A DNA stretch of 39,494 nucleotides from a virus (IMGVR_UViG_3300048996_000037:1-39494); one strand, 5' to 3'. Positions 1 through 6,847 are shown, counted from the stretch's first letter. Notes: generated from the sequence alone by a model not told the origin. A program made the numbers and translations.

Positions 1-474
1 CCGACCGAAGCCGATTGCCACCCGACTTGTGGCTATATCGGTGCCGATTGCAACTATCCGGCGTGCAAGTTGAGCTTTGCCAGCAATGCCGCAACCGCCG
101 CACCGGGCGATCTGCCGCCGCTGCCAAAGCCAATAGTTGCAACGCGACACGGCACGCCCTGCTACACGGTCGGCCAGATGATGGACTACGGCAGAGAATG
201 TCTCGCCAGCAGTGCTGGGACCGCGCCAGGGATGCCGCTCGCGCACGGCCACCGCGACGACTTTTACCTGATGGCGAACGGGCGGCGCATTGCGCAGCAC
301 CCGATCAGCATGATCCGCACGATGCCGAATTGGGCGCTTGCCTCGGAACTGTTCGCCACTGGCAGCAACAGCGCGCGCCAGATTTGTCAAGACGCCGGGA
401 TCGACCCTGACGCCTGCACGATTGGTCGCGCCCCATCTAATCCGCCGGTAGGCGCAAAGGAGCAAGCCAAGTGA
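1..474 (+). CDS. Early-operon protein, 5' end outside the window
   Basis: The frame is open from base 1 with no ATG before a possible internal TTG at 70, so the gene starts upstream of the window. The visible part has 157 codons and stops with TGA at 472-474. It begins with a cysteine-rich stretch (CHPTCGYIGADCNYPAC) and continues as a polar protein rich in Met and Gly. I do not recognise its family. The cysteine spacing resembles short metal-binding segments in modular early phage proteins, such as the one starting at 39007, but that is inference. It is the first visible gene of a tightly coupled operon: its stop overlaps the next GTG by 4 bp and an AAAGGAG lies at 456-462. Confidence 0.7.
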   Translation, partial: PTEADCHPTCGYIGADCNYPACKLSFASNAATAAPGDLPPLPKPIVATRHGTPCYTVGQMMDYGRECLASSAGTAPGMPLAHGHRDDFYLMANGRRIAQHPISMIRTMPNWALASELFATGSNSARQICQDAGIDPDACTIGRAPSNPPVGAKEQAK

Positions 475-656
475 AAAAATACGTTGCAGCATTTGTGTTT
501 TCAGTAGTGCCGGGCCTCACCGCCTTCGTGCTGCTCGCGGCGCTCGGTCTTGACCAATTACTCGCCGGGATCGTCGGCGGCGCGCTGACCGGCTTCGGCC
601 TCGATGTGTGCCTCAACAGCTCTGAGCCGGTAGGCGCAGAAAGGAAAGCACCGTGA
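471..656 (+). CDS. Small hydrophobic membrane protein
   Basis: 61-residue protein starting at GTG 471 (GTGA overlap with the previous stop, AAAGGAG 9 nt upstream). After a KK start, residues 4-23 and about 28-47 are hydrophobic and glycine-rich, giving two likely membrane segments; the tail is polar. No family is recognised. The position inside the early operon, with 4-bp overlaps on both sides, supports real translation. Small membrane proteins of phage early operons can act on host membrane physiology or superinfection, but nothing here shows which. Confidence 0.65.
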   Translation: MKKYVAAFVFSVVPGLTAFVLLAALGLDQLLAGIVGGALTGFGLDVCLNSSEPVGAERKAP

Positions 657-1102
657 GCCTCCCATATTCCAACGCCACTAGCGGCGGTGCCGCACTGGAC
701 GAGATCGGCAAGATCCTGACCCGGTTCGGCGCCTCGCGCTTCGGCACCATGACCGACAACGCCGCTGGCGAGCTGCTGGTGCAGTTCACGCTGCGCGGCA
801 CCGATGTATCGGTCAAGGCCAGCTATCGCGGCTACGCGGCCGCCTGGCTGCGCGAGAACCCGTACAGCGCGCGCCGCAAGGCCACGAAGGCGCAGCACGA
901 AGCCAATGCCATTGAGCAGGCCAAGATCAGCGTGTGCTCGATCCTGCGCGACTGGATCAAGGGCCAGGTAACGGCGATCGAGGTCGGCATCCTGACATTC
1001 GAGGGCGCGTTCCTCGGCCAGATCATGCTGCCGAATGGTAAATCCGTGCTGGAACAGGCTACTGCCGCCGGCTTCCTCAAGATCGAAGGGAGTCCAGCAT
1101 GA
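653..1102 (+). CDS. Conserved-type phage early protein, unknown function
   Basis: 149 residues from GTG 653, which overlaps the previous stop by 4 bp (AGGAAAG upstream). The central part is basic (RENPYSARRKATKAQ), followed by a helix and a segment reading IEVGILTFEGAFLGQIMLPNG. This layout (N-terminal beta region, basic linker, helix with a 'TFE..FL..I.LP.G' ending) is one I associate with a widespread family of uncharacterised phage proteins, but I cannot assign a function. It sits in the operon leading to integrase. Confidence 0.7.
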   Translation: MSLPYSNATSGGAALDEIGKILTRFGASRFGTMTDNAAGELLVQFTLRGTDVSVKASYRGYAAAWLRENPYSARRKATKAQHEANAIEQAKISVCSILRDWIKGQVTAIEVGILTFEGAFLGQIMLPNGKSVLEQATAAGFLKIEGSPA

Positions 1103-1644
1103 GCACCGAATCGAACGAGCAGTACCGCGCAGGCTTCGAGGCGGCAGCTCGTCGCATTACGCATGTCAAGGATTTCTTGCGCGCGAGCGACGGCGACGGA
1201 TACCGCGACTACGTTCTGGAAACCTACTGGCAATTTTGGACCGCCAGCAAGCGCGGAGCCAGCACCGAGCCGAGCGCGCTGGTGGAAAGCCTGCGGGCGG
1301 CGCTCCGTTCGGTTAACGCGGTAGCCATCGAGCGCGGCGACAAGTACGGCGCATGCGATCAGATCGACAACGCCGGCGGCCCGTACCAGAGCGCGTGGTT
1401 CGCCAAGCTGCTTGCGGACCAGGCGGCCGGTGCGCTGACGGATGATGCGAAGGACGCAGCGCCGGCCGAGGACGAACTGATATACCAGTCGATGTGTGGC
1501 GAGTTCGGTGGGTATTGGCAAGACAATTCTGATGCGAAAGAAGAATTCGAGAGATACGGAATCGGCTACCGCATCGTGCGCATTGTTGCCGAGGTCCGGG
1601 CGCCTGATGATGACGAGGAAGCACACACCAAGGAGCAAAAATGA
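1099..1644 (+). CDS. Hypothetical early phage protein
   Basis: 181 residues from ATG 1099 with an ATGA overlap to the gene before. The protein is acidic and helical; residues 1-90 are rich in Ala, Arg and Glu, and the C-terminal third carries many Asp and Glu (APDDDEEAHTKEQK at the end). No signal peptide, membrane segment or known motif is visible. Its stop overlaps the next ATG by 4 bp. The translational coupling and codon use support a real gene; the function is unknown. Confidence 0.7.
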   Translation: MSTESNEQYRAGFEAAARRITHVKDFLRASDGDGYRDYVLETYWQFWTASKRGASTEPSALVESLRAALRSVNAVAIERGDKYGACDQIDNAGGPYQSAWFAKLLADQAAGALTDDAKDAAPAEDELIYQSMCGEFGGYWQDNSDAKEEFERYGIGYRIVRIVAEVRAPDDDEEAHTKEQK

Positions 1645-1865
1645 AAGTCATCGAAGGCGGTTTCGGCCGCCAGCCGTGCGCCAACCTGGCCGCTGACCTG
1701 CGCGAAATGGCTGATGCCGTCGAGCGCGGCGAACTGGTCGATCTGGTGGCCTGCTACACGCAGAACGGCGAATACCAGACGCTGTATGCCGCCAGTCTGG
1801 AATCGTCCGTTTTCCTGGCTACGCTGCTGCACCGCCGATCCATTGACCGCTGCATAGAAGGATAG
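1641..1865 (+). CDS. Small hypothetical early protein
   Basis: 74 residues, start ATG 1641 overlapping the previous stop (ATGA) with AAGGAGC just upstream. An amphipathic helix (NLAADLREMADAVERGELVDLVACY) is followed by a beta-like stretch. I recall proteins of this form (MKVIEGGF...) in early regions of proteobacterial phages but know no function for them. Confidence 0.65.
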   Translation: MKVIEGGFGRQPCANLAADLREMADAVERGELVDLVACYTQNGEYQTLYAASLESSVFLATLLHRRSIDRCIEG

Positions 1866-1867
1866 CC

Positions 1868-2026
1868 ATGAAATGCCGCAAAAAGAAGTGTTCAGGAACC
1901 GGGCGCGCAACGACTGCATCCTATTTGGGTCTGCCTGTATACCAGTGCAAAGCCTGCGGCCGGAAATGGGCTGTCGGTCGCATCTCAGCGCACACGAAGG
2001 CCGGGAGCGGGAAAGGGGAGGGATGA
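1868..2026 (+). CDS. 52-residue zinc-ribbon-like peptide
   Basis: ATG 1868 to TGA 2024-2026. The sequence has two cysteine pairs, C3-x4-C8 and C27-x2-C30 (YQCKACGRKW), the layout of a short zinc ribbon, and a basic Lys/Arg-rich composition typical of nucleic-acid binding. It lies 2 bp after the previous gene and its stop overlaps the next ATG by 4 bp, so it fits the operon exactly. Zinc binding is inferred from the cysteines only. It is short enough for automatic gene callers to miss. Confidence 0.6.
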   Translation: MKCRKKKCSGTGRATTASYLGLPVYQCKACGRKWAVGRISAHTKAGSGKGEG

Positions 2027-2301
2027 TGGGAGAATTGAACAGGCAGCAGATTTGCGCCGCCCTGGGGGTGAGCGAATCGACGATCCGGAGGCTGGAACAT
2101 GAGGGCCTGCCGTTTACTCCGGTCGGGTCGAGGTCGAAACGTTATGATCTTGCTGAGTGCAAGGTTTGGTTAAAGGAGAATCAGCAGTGTCAATCTGGGA
2201 CGACAAAAAGGGTCGCAAGCACGTCGGCATCATGGTCGCCGGGAAAAGAGTTCACCGAATACTGCCGGAAGGTGCAACTGCGAGTGATGCCAAACTCGTA
2301 G
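2023..2301 (+). CDS. AlpA/excisionase-like HTH DNA-binding protein
   Basis: 92 residues if started at ATG 2023 (or 91 from ATG 2026), preceded by a strong AAAGGGGAGGG. Residues about 5-58 form a MerR/AlpA-type winged helix-turn-helix: LNRQQICAALGVSESTIRRL, then a wing with VGSRSKRYDL and a closing helix ECKVWLKE. Such proteins next to integrase commonly act as recombination directionality factors (excisionase) or regulators of excision. The gene overlaps the start of integrase by about 115 bp in another frame, so the two are likely translated from one message. A role in prophage excision is inferred from the fold and the position. Confidence 0.75.
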   Translation: MMGELNRQQICAALGVSESTIRRLEHEGLPFTPVGSRSKRYDLAECKVWLKENQQCQSGTTKRVASTSASWSPGKEFTEYCRKVQLRVMPNS

Positions 2302-3203
2302 AGGCCGAACTCCGGGCCGCCGTGGCTCGTGCGCCCAAGATGGTGCGCATTCCCGGCGACCCGCCGATGCTGCAGATCATCCAGATCTACATCAACCATT
2401 CGAAGACCCTGCGCAGTTCTGAAACGTCGGAGTTTCACGCTGCGCGACTTATCCCATGGGCTGACAAATTTCGGGCAAGCCAAGCCCAGGAGTTTGCCGA
2501 TCACGTGATTGCCAATCTCAGCAAGCTAGTCCTGCACGAGAAAACGCAGACGATGAGGCCGGCATACGCGCAAGCCACGATCAATCGATCGCTGGCTTGT
2601 GCGAAAAAGGGGCTAGAACTCGCATGGCGCCAGAGGATAATTCCAGAAAATTACGGTGCGCGCATCCAGCCAGTGCAGGTGAATAACAAACGAGAGGTGT
2701 TCCTGGCCGTCGAGGAGGTGCAGGAGATTGCGCAGCACTGTTCCACTCAGGCCCAGGCCGCAATCTGGTTCGCGCTACTGACCGGCGCGCGCCGCGGCGA
2801 AATTTTCAAGATAAAGCCAGAACACATCCTCGACGAAACAATCCTGCTTCCAGCAAGCCACACGAAAACTAACCGGATGCGAGTGATTCCGATCATCCCC
2901 GCGCTGAGACCGTGGCTGGAGCACTTTCCGTTATCGATTACGATCGACGGCGTAAAGTCGGCGTGGCGCCGAGCACGCGTGACAGCTGGCATGGAGCATG
3001 TGAACTTCCACGACCTGCGACACTCGTGTGCGAGTATCATGCTGGGGCTCGGCGTTGACCTCTATACAATCAGCAAAGTGCTCGGCCACAGCAACGTGGC
3101 GACCACTCAGCGTTATGCTCACCTTCAAGTGGATGCGCAGCGGGTAGCGCTCGAAAAGATCGGGGCCTTGACTGCGAACATGGCGCCAAAGAAGTCTGTG
3201 TAA
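2187..3203 (+). CDS. int: Tyrosine-family site-specific integrase
   Basis: 338 residues from GTG 2187, chosen because AAAGGAG (2172-2178) lies 8 nt upstream; an upstream GTG at 2157 would lack this site. The catalytic residues of tyrosine recombinases are present: Arg202 (LLTGARRGE), Lys227 (SHTKTNR), His275 and Arg278 (HDLRHS), His301 (LGHSN) and the nucleophile Tyr310 (TQRYAHL). The N-terminal half should hold the arm-binding and core-binding domains. The enzyme catalyses phage integration and excision between attP and attB. The gene points at the tRNA-derived att core 100 bp downstream, the usual arrangement, and its stop codon lies inside the first putative arm site. Confidence 0.96.
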   Translation: MSIWDDKKGRKHVGIMVAGKRVHRILPEGATASDAKLVEAELRAAVARAPKMVRIPGDPPMLQIIQIYINHSKTLRSSETSEFHAARLIPWADKFRASQAQEFADHVIANLSKLVLHEKTQTMRPAYAQATINRSLACAKKGLELAWRQRIIPENYGARIQPVQVNNKREVFLAVEEVQEIAQHCSTQAQAAIWFALLTGARRGEIFKIKPEHILDETILLPASHTKTNRMRVIPIIPALRPWLEHFPLSITIDGVKSAWRRARVTAGMEHVNFHDLRHSCASIMLGLGVDLYTISKVLGHSNVATTQRYAHLQVDAQRVALEKIGALTANMAPKKSV

Positions 3204-3299
3204 AAACGGGTGTAAAACCATTGAATTTATGGCTCATTCACAGTGTCGCTGAGCTCGTCCATCCTATGAGGCCCCTGCGAAAATAAGCATTCACTGGCA

Positions 3300-3344
3300 T
3301 TCACACTGCAGGGGTCGCAAGTTCGAAACTTGCACTTCCCACCA
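3300..3344 (+). other. 3' portion of a tRNA gene, read as tRNA-Val(CAC), att core
   Basis: Reading in tRNA order: anticodon loop TTCACAC (anticodon CAC, 3300-3306), anticodon stem 3' strand TGCAG, variable loop GGGTC, T stem GCAAG / loop TTCGAAA / CTTGC, acceptor 3' strand ACTTCCC (3334-3340), discriminator A and CCA (3342-3344). Upstream of the anticodon loop the match to a tRNA breaks down (the 5' anticodon strand is imperfect and no D arm or acceptor 5' strand is present), so this is a fragment, not a working tRNA. Phage att cores commonly copy a tRNA 3' end so that integration rebuilds the host gene. The valine assignment rests on the CAC anticodon. Confidence 0.75.
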
Positions 3345-3374
3345 GAATTTAGCTGATAAATCAGCGACTTAGGA

Positions 3375-3408
3375 AGAGCCGGAGCAAATCGCTACCGGCT
3401 CTTTTTTT
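3375..3408 (+). terminator. Intrinsic terminator beyond the att core
   Basis: Stem AGAGCCGG / CCGGCTCT with a 12-nt loop, followed by seven T residues (3402-3408). It would end transcription coming from int. A smaller perfect hairpin (GCTGAT-AA-ATCAGC, 3352-3365) precedes it. It may also be the terminator that follows the host tRNA, carried along with the core. Confidence 0.8.
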
Positions 3409-3492
3409 GCCTGTGTAATTTGTCGGTGTAATTCGGTTTGCACATTTGAGCCCGATCGATGCAGTGCGGCCCGGCCAGTGCACCATTTACAC

Positions 3493-3690
3493 ATGCAAAA
3501 CCGCACCGACACCCTCACCGCCAGCCGGGTCGACCTGGCCCTGGTCTTGCTGCCGTCGATCACCTGGCTGGAGGCGTCGTGCATGCTCGCGCTCAGCGGG
3601 GTGCCGGCGGAGGTGGCGGCGCGGGTGCTGGCTCTGCCGGGGGCGCGACGGGCGCCGGATGAAGAAACGCCCGGCCGTCCTGAGCGCTGA
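3493..3690 (+). CDS. Small hypothetical protein beside attP
   Basis: 65 residues from ATG 3493 to TGA 3688-3690. A hydrophobic, helix-prone centre (DLALVLLPSITWLEAS, then VPAEVAARVLAL) is flanked by polar ends; the composition looks protein-like rather than random. No Shine-Dalgarno sequence is obvious. It faces the late operon and overlaps the opposite-strand ORF 3593-3733 tail to tail by about 98 bp, so perhaps only one of the two is real. No function can be assigned. Confidence 0.45.
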   Translation: MQNRTDTLTASRVDLALVLLPSITWLEASCMLALSGVPAEVAARVLALPGARRAPDEETPGRPER

Positions 3691-3733
3691 ACAGGTACAG
3701 GTCGCCCTCTGGCGTGGCGAGGTGGAAGTCCAT
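3593..3733 (-). CDS. Proline-rich 46-residue peptide at the end of the late operon
   Basis: The ATG at 3733-3731 shares a base with the holin stop (TGATG), as expected for translational coupling. The protein starts MDFHLATPEGDLYLFSAQDG and ends in a Pro/Ala-rich tail (PPAEPAPAPPPPPAPR). There is no signal peptide or lipobox, so it is not an obvious spanin. It would be the last gene of the lysis cassette. Its tail overlaps the opposing ORF 3493-3690. Confidence 0.45.
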   Translation of the reverse strand: MDFHLATPEGDLYLFSAQDGRAFLHPAPVAPPAEPAPAPPPPPAPR

Positions 3734-4257
3734 CAGGGCCCCGACAGTTTGCTGATCGTGTCGTCCTTCGCCTTGCTCGCGCGCGTGGTGCCGAACTCGA
3801 AGCTGAACAACTGCTCAACCCAGCCCAGCGCGCGGCCCAGGATCAGGCTGATCGTTGCCTTGGCGAAGTCGTCGGCGCCGGAGCTCCAGATGACGATGAA
3901 CAGGCAGACGACCACGAGCAGCAGCGCGGCGCCGGCCAGGACGTTGGCGCGGTGGTTCTTGATGCCGGCCTTGGCCAGCTCAACGTCGCGCGCGCGGGCG
4001 CTCTGCGTGTCGGCCAGGTACATGCGTTCGAACTCGGCCTGCTGGGCGTTCATGGCAAGCTGGAACTCGGCCGCCTTGGCCGGGTCCATCTGGATCGTCG
4101 TGACAACCGTTTGCGGATCATCGATGCCGGTCACTGCGCATGCCACATCGACGACCTTGCCGGCCACTTCGCCGGCCTTGTCGCTGCCGGTCAGCAGCTT
4201 GATGATGTTCGGCGCGTACTGCGCCAACTGCATTGCGATCGGGATCAGGGGAATCAT
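3733..4257 (-). CDS. Holin, 3TM/GTA-holin-like
   Basis: 174 residues. It begins with a hydrophobic/amphipathic stretch (IPLIPIAMQLAQYAPNIIKLL), followed by a polar helical middle (residues about 25-110) with many Ala and Glu, then two membrane-type segments: about 113-133 (VLAGAALLLVVVCLFIVIW) and about 141-160. This layout matches the 3TM holin family found in phages and gene transfer agents. It would form membrane lesions at the end of infection so that the endolysin reaches the cell wall. It overlaps the endolysin gene by 4 bp (ATGA), giving a lysis cassette. Confidence 0.8.
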   Translation of the reverse strand: MIPLIPIAMQLAQYAPNIIKLLTGSDKAGEVAGKVVDVACAVTGIDDPQTVVTTIQMDPAKAAEFQLAMNAQQAEFERMYLADTQSARARDVELAKAGIKNHRANVLAGAALLLVVVCLFIVIWSSGADDFAKATISLILGRALGWVEQLFSFEFGTTRASKAKDDTISKLSGP

Positions 4258-4799
4258 GCGGCCTCCACTCGGTTAAAAATCCAGCCAAAAAAGAACTCTT
4301 CGTTCGCCGCGCGGCGCTCGGTGATTTCCATGTAGTAGACGGCCTGCAGGCTGTTGAGGCAGCGCAGGAGCACCTTCTCGCCGTCCGCACCGCGCTGCTT
4401 GAGGAAGACCTGCAAAGCGAATTGCGTGGCGGGGCCCAGCTTCCCGTCGACGACCAGGTCGGGGAACAGCTTCGCCTCGCGGTTCAGCAGATTGAGCGTG
4501 CGCTGCAGCCAGGGACCAGGCCGGCCGGGCCCGCAGTTCACGCCCGAATCGACCAGCTCAGCGCCGATGGCGGTGTTGATCGCGGCGATGCGCATGAAGC
4601 CGGGCGCGACGACGTAGTCCTGGAAGTAGATCTTCGCGGCCAGTTCGCGCGGCAGGTCGCGCATGGCACCGGTGTAGCCGCACTTCCTGGCGACGGCCTC
4701 CGTGATGCCCCAGCAGGTCGGGCCGCCGCGGTCGTTCGGGTTGTCGACGAACCCGCCTTCGCGCTCAACAACCCCTTCGATAATGGCTTGGATGGTCAT
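4254..4799 (-). CDS. Endolysin, GH108 N-acetylmuramidase with C-terminal PG-binding domain
   Basis: 181 residues. The N-terminal motif VEREGGFVDNPNDRGGPTCWGIT (residues 11-33) is the hallmark of glycoside hydrolase family 108; Glu14 in the EGG motif is the expected catalytic acid. The C-terminal half (about 95-181, containing DGKLGPATQFAL) corresponds to the peptidoglycan-binding domain usually fused to it. It cleaves the glycan strand of peptidoglycan for host lysis. No signal peptide is seen, so export depends on a holin. It lies between two holin-type genes with 4-bp overlaps on both sides. Confidence 0.93.
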   Translation of the reverse strand: MTIQAIIEGVVEREGGFVDNPNDRGGPTCWGITEAVARKCGYTGAMRDLPRELAAKIYFQDYVVAPGFMRIAAINTAIGAELVDSGVNCGPGRPGPWLQRTLNLLNREAKLFPDLVVDGKLGPATQFALQVFLKQRGADGEKVLLRCLNSLQAVYYMEITERRAANEEFFFGWIFNRVEAA

Positions 4800-5032
4800 G
4801 GCTTCAGTCCCAGCGCGGCCAAGCGCGCAACGGCTTCACGCTCGGCCAGCTCGGCCACACGCGCCTGCTGGTCGGCCAGTCGCTGCTCGCGGACGTTCTT
4901 CTGGCGGGTGTACCAGACGTTCAAACCGAAGGTGAGTAGCGCTGTGAAGATACCGATCAGGATGCCCCAGTCGGTAAGGGTGAGCGCGCTGCCGATCGAC
5001 GCCGCGCCGCCGGCGTAGCTTAATTTGTTCAT
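4796..5032 (-). CDS. Small holin, HP1/class II-like
   Basis: 78 residues from the ATG at 5032-5030. Residues about 11-42 are hydrophobic (IGSALTLTDWGILIGIFTALLTFGLNVWY), followed by a charged coiled-coil-like tail (RQKNVREQRLADQQARVAELAERE). This matches the phage HP1-family/class II holins, often annotated as Phage_holin_2_3. It would act with or control the larger holin 3733-4257. Its end overlaps the endolysin start by 4 bp. A longer upstream frame exists, but the conserved holin begins at this Met and a terminator lies just upstream, in 5054-5076. Confidence 0.8.
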   Translation of the reverse strand: MNKLSYAGGAASIGSALTLTDWGILIGIFTALLTFGLNVWYTRQKNVREQRLADQQARVAELAEREAVARLAALGLKP

Positions 5033-5053
5033 GGTTGCCTTTTTAATGGGCGT

Positions 5054-5076
5054 AAAAAAAGCCGCCCGGAGGCGGC
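5054..5076 (-). terminator. Intrinsic terminator between tail and lysis genes
   Basis: On the minus strand, GCCGCC / GGCGGC is closed by a short loop and followed by seven T residues (plus-strand A run 5054-5060). It lies after the stop of 5082-5564 and before the small holin, so lysis genes need readthrough or their own start. Confidence 0.85.
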
Positions 5077-5081
5077 ATGGA

Positions 5082-5564
5082 TTAGAGAGAGCCGTTCGCC
5101 CACTGAAGGGATGCTGAGATGTTGTCCAGGACCACAATGCCTGATGCGCCATCCCTGACTGTGCATCGCAGCGTTGCAGACGCGCCGCCGCTTGAGCCCT
5201 TCGTGAAGGTGTGTGATACCGAGCAAACTGAAGAGGTAGAGCCCGAGAGGGAACAGCCGCTCGGATTGCTTGTAAACTCCCAGAGGTAAGTGATCGTCCC
5301 AGTACCGCCCCCAGCGACAACTTGGGGCGAACACGAGACAGTGCCCGCGCCGTTCTGGGTATCTGCTTCCGCGCTGTCACCGTACGCTGTTGCAGTCAAG
5401 GGAGTGGCTGCGCTCTTGCCGCGCAGCTGGCCAAGGCTGATTGGCCCAGATGCGACGCCAGCCAGCGTCCGCACGCGGGAATCGCCCAGGGATAGCGGGA
5501 GGCCGATGCCCAGCTCAGCCGCGACCTGGCCGAGCGTGATTGCGCCGGAGGTGGGCAGGGTCAT
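5082..5564 (-). CDS. Virion-associated protein with Ig-like C-terminal region
   Basis: 160 residues from the ATG at 5564-5562, overlapping the tail-fibre stop by 4 bp. Residues 1-50 (MTLPTSGAITLGQVAAELG ... ISLGQLRGKS) match a short module often found in phage proteins encoded beside tail fibres. The rest is Ser/Gly/Thr-rich with alternating beta-strand character (GTITYLWEFTSNPSG, TLRCTVRDGAS) like a single Ig-like or PKD domain. It is likely a fibre-associated or surface-binding protein. The function is inferred from place and composition. Confidence 0.7.
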   Translation of the reverse strand: MTLPTSGAITLGQVAAELGIGLPLSLGDSRVRTLAGVASGPISLGQLRGKSAATPLTATAYGDSAEADTQNGAGTVSCSPQVVAGGGTGTITYLWEFTSNPSGCSLSGSTSSVCSVSHTFTKGSSGGASATLRCTVRDGASGIVVLDNISASLQWANGSL

Positions 5565-6799
5565 TGCGCCTCCAGCTTCGCAATGCGAGCGCGCAGGTCG
5601 ACCACCGCACGCGCCAGCTCGACGGCCGACACCAGCGCCGCGGCGCCGTACTGCACCGTCTTGGCGCCGCGATCGTCCGTGCGGACCGCGTCGGGCAGGA
5701 TCTGCTCGAGCGATTGCGCACCGACGCCGAGTCCACGCGCGCCGCCTCGCTTCCATGTGAACAGGCCGGCCTTACGGATGCCAGCCAGCTTGCCGATGAA
5801 GTCGCCCGGCAGGCGCTGCCAAGCCTTTTTCTTGCGCTCGTCAGAAGACTCCGTGATGACGGTGGCCGAGAACGCGCCCGTATCGCTCAGCACGGCGTTC
5901 ACCACGGTCCCGGCCGCATTGAACCAGCGGGAACCGGAAGGGGCGCCGTAGTAATTTAACCAGTTGTTGTCGCCCAGGAACGCAACATTACGAACCGTGC
6001 CTCCGGCATCGGTCATTTTGATGCCGATGTTACTTGGGAAGATCAGCCAATTTTTTTGGTAGACATTGCCGGTGTCGTCGATGTTCCACACGACGGTTGT
6101 GGCAGCCTGATTAAATATCCGAATACCGGGCCCCCCTCCGTTGTAAATATTTGTCCAGTTGTCAGCGCCCAAAAAGACAAATTTGCGCGTCGAGCCGTCT
6201 GCAAGATTGAACTGGATGCCGGGGCCGTTGTTGGCGAACGTGATGTTGCCAGTCATTGCGCCGCCGGCTAAAGGCAAGCACTGACCCGCAGCCTGCTTAT
6301 TGGCGAACGACGTCCAGTCAGTAGCGCTCAGATAACCGTCGCGCGTGGCGCTGGCTGGGAACGGACCCGTGCCGGAGATACGCTGGTAGGCCGTGCACTT
6401 CCAGTTGCCGCCGCCGAGGCTCTTGAAGATGGCTAGATCGCCGGCGGCGGTGGCGATGTTCGCGGCGCCCGGCAGTTGCAGGCTGGCCGCGTTGTGCGTC
6501 AGCGTGAGCGCGCCGGCAAAGGTCACCCAGCGCAGCGTGCCCTCGGCGACGTTGTCGAATGCGGCGATCGTGGTCGTGCCCGTGATCGAGATGTTCGCCG
6601 ACCCGGCAAAGCCGATGTTCACGGTCGCGGCCGAGGCCAGGACCACAGTCGGCCCGCCGGCCAGGTCGGCCAGCTGCCGGATCAAGGCAAAGGCCACGCG
6701 CAGGTAATCGTCAATCGTTCCCTTGACCGATTCGGTGCCTGCCGGGCTGTTCTCCGACGCGACCTTGCTCAAGTCTGAAATAGTGGATGGGACTGGCAT
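5561..6799 (-). CDS. Tail fibre/spike protein with S74 chaperone domain
   Basis: 412 residues. The N-terminal 130 residues form a Ser/Ala/Thr-rich beta region that probably attaches to the tail; the middle (about 160-310) has short repeats with N-W motifs (NNGPGIQFNLADGS, LGADNWTNIYNGG, LGDNNWLNYYG) typical of trimeric fibres. Residues about 314-412 are an intramolecular chaperone of the peptidase S74 type: ITESSDERKKK with the self-cleavage serine, GVGAQSLEQILPDAV, and a terminal coiled coil (ELARAVVDLRARIAKLEAQ). It would recognise the host surface; the C-terminal part helps trimerisation and is then released. Confidence 0.88.
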   Translation of the reverse strand: MPVPSTISDLSKVASENSPAGTESVKGTIDDYLRVAFALIRQLADLAGGPTVVLASAATVNIGFAGSANISITGTTTIAAFDNVAEGTLRWVTFAGALTLTHNAASLQLPGAANIATAAGDLAIFKSLGGGNWKCTAYQRISGTGPFPASATRDGYLSATDWTSFANKQAAGQCLPLAGGAMTGNITFANNGPGIQFNLADGSTRKFVFLGADNWTNIYNGGGPGIRIFNQAATTVVWNIDDTGNVYQKNWLIFPSNIGIKMTDAGGTVRNVAFLGDNNWLNYYGAPSGSRWFNAAGTVVNAVLSDTGAFSATVITESSDERKKKAWQRLPGDFIGKLAGIRKAGLFTWKRGGARGLGVGAQSLEQILPDAVRTDDRGAKTVQYGAAALVSAVELARAVVDLRARIAKLEAQ

Positions 6800-6819
6800 T
6801 GTGTTATGCTCCAGGTAAT

Positions 6820-6847
6820 AAAAAAGCCTGCACGAGGCAGGCTAAAA
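6820..6847 (-). terminator. Intrinsic terminator before the tail-fibre gene
   Basis: Perfect 7-bp stem AGCCTGC / GCAGGCT (6825-6831 with 6837-6843), flanked by A-runs on both sides, so it can work on both strands. It separates the ejection-protein genes from the tail fibre. Confidence 0.85.

Larger units (their letters stand above)
3197..3493. other. attP: Probable phage attachment site attP (core plus both arms)
   Basis: Directly downstream of int. A tRNA 3'-end core (about 3297-3350) is flanked on the left by TGTGTAA (3197-3203) and GGTGTAA (3209-3215) and on the right by TGTGTAA (3412-3418) and GGTGTAA (3425-3431). The members of each pair are 12-13 bp apart, and an inverted copy TTACACA lies at 3487-3493. 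Repeats of this kind on both sides of a core are what arm-type integrase sites look like. An integrated prophage end would have phage arms on one side only, so the arrangement favours an uninterrupted attP. No protein-coding gene is seen in 3204-3492. Confidence 0.7.

Noticed and set aside
3300-3344. Functional tRNA gene
   Set aside because: Only the anticodon loop to CCA end is present; no D arm or acceptor 5' strand lies upstream, so it is an att core fragment.
3446-4276. 276-codon plus-strand frame across attP and holin
   Set aside because: Antisense to the holin gene; composition and lack of start signals argue against it.
5082-5756. Longer minus-strand start for the Ig-like protein
   Set aside because: The extra N-terminal part is Arg-rich shadow of the tail-fibre end; the MTLPTSG start with 4-bp overlap is better.
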